Assembly: GCA_905214995.1 (NCBI GenBank)
Contig: CAJMOT010000097.1
Coordinates: forward strand, 1 to 8,702
Origin: an uncultured bacterium
Lineage (GTDB): Bacteria > Verrucomicrobiota > Verrucomicrobiia > Opitutales > Intestinicryptomonadaceae
Direction: 5' to 3'
DNA length: 8,702 nt
The translations under genes and the position numbers were made by a program. Below, one piece after another: positions 5,206-8,702 of this stretch. Numbering within the stretch: the stretch's first letter is position 1; the number at the start of each line of letters is the position of its first letter. The notes beneath the pieces are model-generated. The model was not told where the DNA came from, did no database searches, and saw nothing but the letters and a program-made list of their open reading frames with translations.

Positions 5206-6537
5206 ATGTTTGAGGGAATAACGGAGAATTTGTCGAAGGCTCTGCGCAATTTGCGGGGACTGGGGAAGCTTACGGACGAGAACATGGCTGAGGCGCTGGG
5301 CGAGGTTCGCAAGGCGCTTTTGTCGGCGGACGTGCACTTCAAGGTGGCGCGCGATTTCACAGAGAGGGTTCGGGCGGAGTGCGTCGGCCTTGAGGTCGTG
5401 AAGTCCGTGACGCCCGGGCAGCAGGTCGTCAAGATAATCAGCGACGAGCTTGTGAAGCTCCTCGGGGCGGGGGAGACGGAGCTTTCCCCGATAAGGCCGC
5501 TTGGGATTATGATGGTCGGCCTCCACGGGTCGGGCAAGACGACGACTTCCGCAAAGCTTGCGGCGCTGCTGCGCAGGCAGGGGATGAATCCGGCGCTCGT
5601 GGCGTGCGACGTTTACAGGCCCGCGGCAATAGACCAGCTGGAGATTTTGGGCAGGCAGATAGGGGCGCCGGTCTATTCTGACAGAAATTCCAGGGACGTT
5701 CCGGAGATAGGGGAGCGGCTTGGGAATCTCGCGCTGCAAAACGGGGCAAACGCCGTGATTTTCGACACCGCCGGACGCCTGCAAATAGACGCCGGCCTCA
5801 TAGAGGAGATAAAGAGGCTGCGCGGGGCGGTTTCGCCCAAAGAAGTGCTGCTCGTTGCGGACGCGGCGCTGGGGCAGGAGGCTGTCAGCGTGGCGAAGGC
5901 GTTCAACGAGGCGGTCGGCGTGACGGGAGTCGTGATGACGAAGCTCGACGGCGACGCGCGCGGGGGTGCCGCGCTCTCCATAAAGGCGATTTCGGGGGCG
6001 CCGATAAAGTTCGCGGGCACGGGCGAGAAGATTTCCGACATCGAGGCGTTCCACGCCGACCGCATGGCGCAGCGCATACTCGGAATGGGCGACATCGTGA
6101 GCCTCGTCGAGAAGGCGCAGGAGAACATCGACATGGAGGAGGCCGCCAAGATGGCCGAGAAGCTCCGCAAGGCGGATTTCAATCTGGAGGATTTTCTCTC
6201 GCAGATGCGCCAGATAAAGAGGCTCGGGCCGCTGGGCGGCATAATGAAAATGCTGCCGGGCATGGGGGGCGCCGGCATAGAAATAGGCGAAAAAGAGGAG
6301 GCGCGCGTGCGCCGCATGGAGGCGATAATCCTCTCGATGACGCCCGCGGAGAGGCGCAACCCGTCGATAATCAACGCGCGCCGGCGCATGAGAATAGCGG
6401 GGGGATCGGGCACGCAGGTGCGCGACGTGAACACGCTTTTGAAACAATTCGAGCAGATGCGTAAAATGATGAAGATGATGAAGGGCGGCAATGGCAGGCG
6501 CATGATGTCGTCTTTGATGTCCGGATTCGGAAGGTAG
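5206..6537 (+). CDS. ffh: Signal recognition particle protein Ffh (SRP54)
   Basis: GTPase that binds signal sequences and 4.5S RNA and delivers ribosomes to FtsY at the inner membrane. The 443 residues compare with about 450 for typical Ffh. ATG 5206 gives the standard start MFEGITENLSKALRNLRG; the open frame back to 5056 is hairpin DNA and not family-like. Domains: helical N domain (1 to about 85) with GKLTDENMAEALGEVRKALL; G domain with P-loop GLHGSGKTTTSAKLA (from 105), DVYRPAA, DTAGRLQ (from 187), TKLDGDARGG (from 245) and FAGTGEKISDIEAFH; M domain from about 295 with MKMLPGMGG, SRP-RNA-binding RIAGGSG (396-402) and a methionine-rich tail. All key residues are present. There is no Shine-Dalgarno, and a strong stem lies just upstream of the start. 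Stop is TAG. I see no SRP RNA gene in the window. Confidence 0.97.
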   Translation: MFEGITENLSKALRNLRGLGKLTDENMAEALGEVRKALLSADVHFKVARDFTERVRAECVGLEVVKSVTPGQQVVKIISDELVKLLGAGETELSPIRPLGIMMVGLHGSGKTTTSAKLAALLRRQGMNPALVACDVYRPAAIDQLEILGRQIGAPVYSDRNSRDVPEIGERLGNLALQNGANAVIFDTAGRLQIDAGLIEEIKRLRGAVSPKEVLLVADAALGQEAVSVAKAFNEAVGVTGVVMTKLDGDARGGAALSIKAISGAPIKFAGTGEKISDIEAFHADRMAQRILGMGDIVSLVEKAQENIDMEEAAKMAEKLRKADFNLEDFLSQMRQIKRLGPLGGIMKMLPGMGGAGIEIGEKEEARVRRMEAIILSMTPAERRNPSIINARRRMRIAGGSGTQVRDVNTLLKQFEQMRKMMKMMKGGNGRRMMSSLMSGFGR

Positions 6538-6542
6538 TCGCA

Positions 6543-6590
6543 GCGCGGAATGTCCGCGCACCTGCCGCGGCGGTTGCGGCGGGCGATTTT
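6543..6590 (+). terminator. Double-stem terminator region after ffh
   Basis: First stem GCGCGGA (6543-6549), loop ATG, TCCGCGC (6553-6559), seven perfect pairs, five bases after the ffh stop. Second stem 6561-6568 with 6576-6583, eight pairs including one G-U, then CGA and four T (6587-6590). The T run is short but the paired structures make termination here likely. Confidence 0.5.
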
Positions 6591-6594
6591 GCCA

Positions 6595-6621
6595 TTGGAC
6601 GGTTGCGCCGGAGCATATTAT
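6595..6621 (+). promoter_or_regulatory. Weak sigma-70-like promoter, possibly giving a near-leaderless mRNA
   Basis: TTGGAC (6595-6600) and TATTAT (6616-6621) with a 15-base spacer, which is short. The -10 box matches five of six consensus bases. It lies ten bases before ATG 6632, so a transcript from it would start almost at the start codon. Confidence 0.3.
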
Positions 6622-6631
6622 ATGGAACGTT

Positions 6632-7500
6632 ATGGGATTTCGGGATTTCATGATTTCCCAAGCCGCGATGTTTGCGGCTTCGCTTCTTTGCATATTCGTT
6701 CCGCGCAACGGCGCCGTGGGGGTGAAGTTTTTCTATACGTTCGCCGACGATGAAATTTGGAAAGCCGTAAACGTCCGCTTCGGGATTGCGGCTTCGTGAG
6801 TTGTCGCGGTTTTTGCGCCGGCGGGGGCCGCCGCGGATTTCGCGGGGGCGGAAGAGCTCATATATTTCGCGGTTGCGGAGACCGCGCATACGGGCTGGTT
6901 GCGCTCTGCGCCTACGCCCTCGCAAAAAAGCTCTACTTTAAAAAATTTCCCGATTCCCCGGAGTCGAAGGGGCGCGCCGCTGGAAAATCCGGATTTTGCG
7001 CCCCAAAAAAAATGTCGGGCTTTGAGCGCGCCCTTTTTATTTTTTACATTTTTGCCGCCGCCGCGCTGTTCTTTTGGTTCCGCGGGCTGTGCGGGCCGGT
7101 TTGGGACGAGACTGTCGCAACCCATTGGAACGCGGAGGGCGTAGTCGACGGGTATATGAAAATGGGCGACAATTTTGCGGAGCTTTCGGCGATTCCGCTC
7201 TCGATAGGCGCGCTCGGCGCTGTCGGCGGATACGCGGCGTCGCGCCTTTGCTCCGGCGTGAAGGGGATTTTCACGCCGCTTTCGTGCGGGCTGTCCTTTG
7301 CGCTCGCGTTAACTTTTCTCTGGGCGACGGCGGTTTACTCGACGCTCGCGGCGCATGAAAATTCCGGCAGGCTCGAGATTTTTTCGGGGTCGGGCGGGGT
7401 TTTCGCAGCGGCCGGCGGCGCGTTTTTCATCTTCGCCGTATGCGCCTCGATAGGCTTTTCCATTTCCTTCCAAAACCGCGCCGCCGGAGGGCGGAAATAA
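6632..7500 (+). pseudogene. Interrupted membrane protein of SdpI/DUF1648 type
   Basis: From ATG 6632 the frame reads a membrane segment (MISQAAMFAASLLCIFVPRN), then GAVGVKFFYTFADDEIWKAV and NVRFGIAAS. This resembles the SdpI-type region, where a paralogue would read an RTP motif followed by W..AN..FG. It is cut by an in-frame TGA at 6797-6799. The same frame stays protein-like past the stop (VVAVFAPAGAAADFAG, EELIYFAVAETA). The signal then moves to another frame near 6880-6893 (GLVALCAYALAKKLYFKKF), which stays open to TAA 7500. The C-terminal half carries THWNAEGVVDGY, the DUF1648 hallmark, and three or four membrane helices. An in-frame start at TTG 6757 exists, but it yields an Arg/Gly-rich N-terminus unlike a membrane protein. 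Two lesions make this a likely pseudogene; read error remains possible. Usual family order is DUF1648 then SdpI, so the order here is unusual. Confidence 0.6.
7012..7500 (+). CDS. Intact DUF1648-domain portion, possible stand-alone membrane protein
   Basis: ATG 7012 opens a 162-residue protein in the frame that survives after the lesions. It begins MSGFERALFIFYIFAAAALF (helix 1). The motif ATHWNAEGVVDGYMKMGDNF follows, then helices AIPLSIGALGAVGGYAASRL, FTPLSCGLSFALALTFLWA and VFAAAGGAFFIFAVCASIGF. DUF1648 proteins are small membrane proteins, some linked to SdpI-type immunity, but no function can be assigned here. It may be a translated remnant or simply the tail of the broken gene at 6632-7500. 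Confidence 0.4.
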   Translation: MSGFERALFIFYIFAAAALFFWFRGLCGPVWDETVATHWNAEGVVDGYMKMGDNFAELSAIPLSIGALGAVGGYAASRLCSGVKGIFTPLSCGLSFALALTFLWATAVYSTLAAHENSGRLEIFSGSGGVFAAAGGAFFIFAVCASIGFSISFQNRAAGGRK

Positions 7501-7538
7501 TTGTTGCGCGCGGCTTTCGCGCCGTTAGCATTTTGGGC

Positions 7539-8633
7539 ATGAATGCGAAATGCGCAAAATTTTTTGCGGCGGCCTGCGCGCTTGCGGCGGCGGCTCTCGC
7601 GGGGTGTTCGTCCGCTCCGAAGTTCGGCGAAAACGTCTATCCTATGGGCGCGATACTGCCGCTTACGGGCGAAAACGCCGAAGCCGCGCGCGAGGCTCTC
7701 AACGGCATGGAGCTCGGCGCCGAGAAAGTCAACGCCTCGGGCGGGATTGCCGGATTGAAAGTAGAAATCGTCCCGCGCGACGCCAACGGATCCGACAAGC
7801 TGTCGTTCGAGGAAAATTTCGACGCCCTGCGCCGCGACGGGGTGAGGGTGATTTCCGTCGGGTTCGACGAGGTCGTGGTGCCGTGGCACCAGCGGATAGC
7901 CAAGTGCGACGACGCCTTTGTGAACTTTCTCTGCCAGTATCCGCCGGCGACTGTTGACGCGCCGAATTCCGTCCGGATATTTCTGAACGGCGCGCAGGAC
8001 GGCGACGCGCTCTCGAAAGTCGTCGAGCGGCCGGGCAGGCGCGATGTGCGCATAGTCCTCATGAGCGTGGATTCGATGTTCGGCAAGGCGTGCGGAGACT
8101 ACCTCGCCTTTTGCGTGAGGCTCGAGCGCACCAAGCTCTACACGGACGTGTTCACGCAGAATACGCGCGACTTCTCCATTTTCAGCGGGCAGATAAAAAG
8201 GCTCTTCCCCGACTACGTGTTTTACGTGGGCAGGGGCGGGGAGTTGAAAAGCTTCGTCGAGAGCGTCGCCAAAGACGGGTTCAGGGGGACGGTCGCCTCC
8301 GGCGCGGTATTCGGCTTCGAGCCGTTCAAGGTTCCCGAGGGCGTGAAATTTTTCAGGACGGCTACGCTGTTTGAGCTCGGCAAAATCGCAACTCCCGCCT
8401 CGCGCGAGTTCGTCGCGGCTTACAGGGCGAAATACGGCAGGGTCCCGACGTGGGTGGCGGCTTACGGGTACGACTCGGTCGTGGAGCTCGCGAAGGCGGC
8501 GGAGGCCGCCAAGTTCAACCCGTCCAAAATGCGCGATTACTTTAAGGACAGAAAAACGGAGGGCGCGATAGGCTCGATGGAGTTCGACCGGACGGCGGAC
8601 CCGCTCTCCGAACTTGAGCTTACGCGCCTATGA
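7539..8633 (+). CDS. ABC-transporter-type substrate-binding lipoprotein (Leu/Ile/Val-binding fold, Peripla_BP_6)
   Basis: ATG 7539 gives 364 residues with a lipoprotein signal peptide: MNAKCAKFF, a run of Ala/Leu, then ALAGC with Cys23 as the lipidated residue. The frame extends upstream to 7440 but overlaps the previous gene and would bury the signal peptide. After cleavage, MGAILPLTGENAEAAREALNG then MELGAEKVNASGGIAG is the classic opening of type 1 periplasmic binding proteins of the LivJ/Peripla_BP_6 group. RIVLMSVDSMFGKACGDYLA and VFTQNTRDFSIFSGQIK fit the hinge and second lobe. ATPASREFVAAYRAKYGR then VPTWVAAYGYDSVVELAKA is the conserved C-terminal block, and GAIGSMEFDRTADP the terminal strand. 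It probably binds an amino acid or similar small molecule outside the inner membrane; the ligand cannot be read. No Shine-Dalgarno precedes the start. Permease and ATPase genes, if present, would lie right of the window. Stop is TGA. Confidence 0.85.
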   Translation: MNAKCAKFFAAACALAAAALAGCSSAPKFGENVYPMGAILPLTGENAEAAREALNGMELGAEKVNASGGIAGLKVEIVPRDANGSDKLSFEENFDALRRDGVRVISVGFDEVVVPWHQRIAKCDDAFVNFLCQYPPATVDAPNSVRIFLNGAQDGDALSKVVERPGRRDVRIVLMSVDSMFGKACGDYLAFCVRLERTKLYTDVFTQNTRDFSIFSGQIKRLFPDYVFYVGRGGELKSFVESVAKDGFRGTVASGAVFGFEPFKVPEGVKFFRTATLFELGKIATPASREFVAAYRAKYGRVPTWVAAYGYDSVVELAKAAEAAKFNPSKMRDYFKDRKTEGAIGSMEFDRTADPLSELELTRL

Positions 8634-8702
8634 CGAGCCTTCCCCCGCCCGGCGGCTCCCGATGCCCCGCGCGCCGAGGGGAGGCCTGCGCGCCGCCTTC
8701 GG
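8634..8702. other. Right-edge tail, nothing supported
   Basis: Sixty-nine very GC-rich bases. They contain a direct repeat GCGCGCCG and an ATG at 8662 whose frame is open to the edge, too short to judge. No terminator with a T tract is visible. Confidence 0.3.

Noticed and set aside
4843..6708. Very long open frame (621 codons) on the - strand across ffh
   Set aside because: Antisense shadow of an unmistakable ffh gene; composition is Arg/Leu/His-rich with no recognisable domain.
6797..6799. UGA recoding (selenocysteine or tryptophan) in the SdpI/DUF1648 gene
   Set aside because: No SECIS-like element was sought or found, tryptophans elsewhere are TGG, and a second lesion (frameshift) follows, so decay is simpler.
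1..8702. CRISPR array, tRNA, rRNA, toxin-antitoxin or defence genes
   Set aside because: No regularly spaced repeats, no tRNA-like cloverleaf noticed, and every confident protein is metabolic, housekeeping or transport related.

Overview
The window is GC-rich bacterial DNA with six gene-sized units on the + strand and one broken gene on the - strand. The codon use, the almost complete lack of Shine-Dalgarno sequences, the secreted polysaccharide-degrading enzymes and a seryl-tRNA synthetase with PVC/FCB-like motifs suggest a Verrucomicrobiota-like (PVC group) carbohydrate degrader. That placement is an inference from style, not from a marker search.

Left part (1-3603) is carbohydrate-active. 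A 5'-truncated glycoside hydrolase family 43 (GH43) gene runs in from the left edge (2-1237). Its motifs fit the exo-beta-1,3-galactanase-like branch. It is followed by a good intrinsic terminator (1292-1321). Next is a secreted enzyme of TIM-barrel glycosidase type with a C-terminal beta-sandwich (1391 or 1415 to 3091). Two bases past its stop, in convergent orientation, lies a broken secreted glycosidase-like gene (3094-3603, - strand). It is split over three frames and has a repeat-like stretch between its signal peptide and its C-terminal remnant.

Middle part (3604-6590) is housekeeping: serS (3750-5012) and ffh (5206-6537). They are separated by about 190 bp filled with hairpins and short repeats. 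One repeat motif recurs inside the broken glycosidase gene, and another motif pair sits inverted on either side of serS.

Right part (6591-8702) holds a membrane-protein gene of the SdpI/DUF1648 type, interrupted by an in-frame TGA and a frameshift (6632-7500), though its C-terminal DUF1648 portion is intact. It is followed by a lipoprotein of the periplasmic branched-chain amino-acid-binding fold (7539-8633). The last 69 bases hold no feature I can support.

I see no defence system, CRISPR array, transposase, integrase, tRNA or rRNA. The most unusual material is the dispersed hairpin/repeat sequence around serS-ffh, the two decayed genes, and a TIM-barrel hydrolase I cannot assign to a named family. 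I found no clear evidence of a new multi-gene system.
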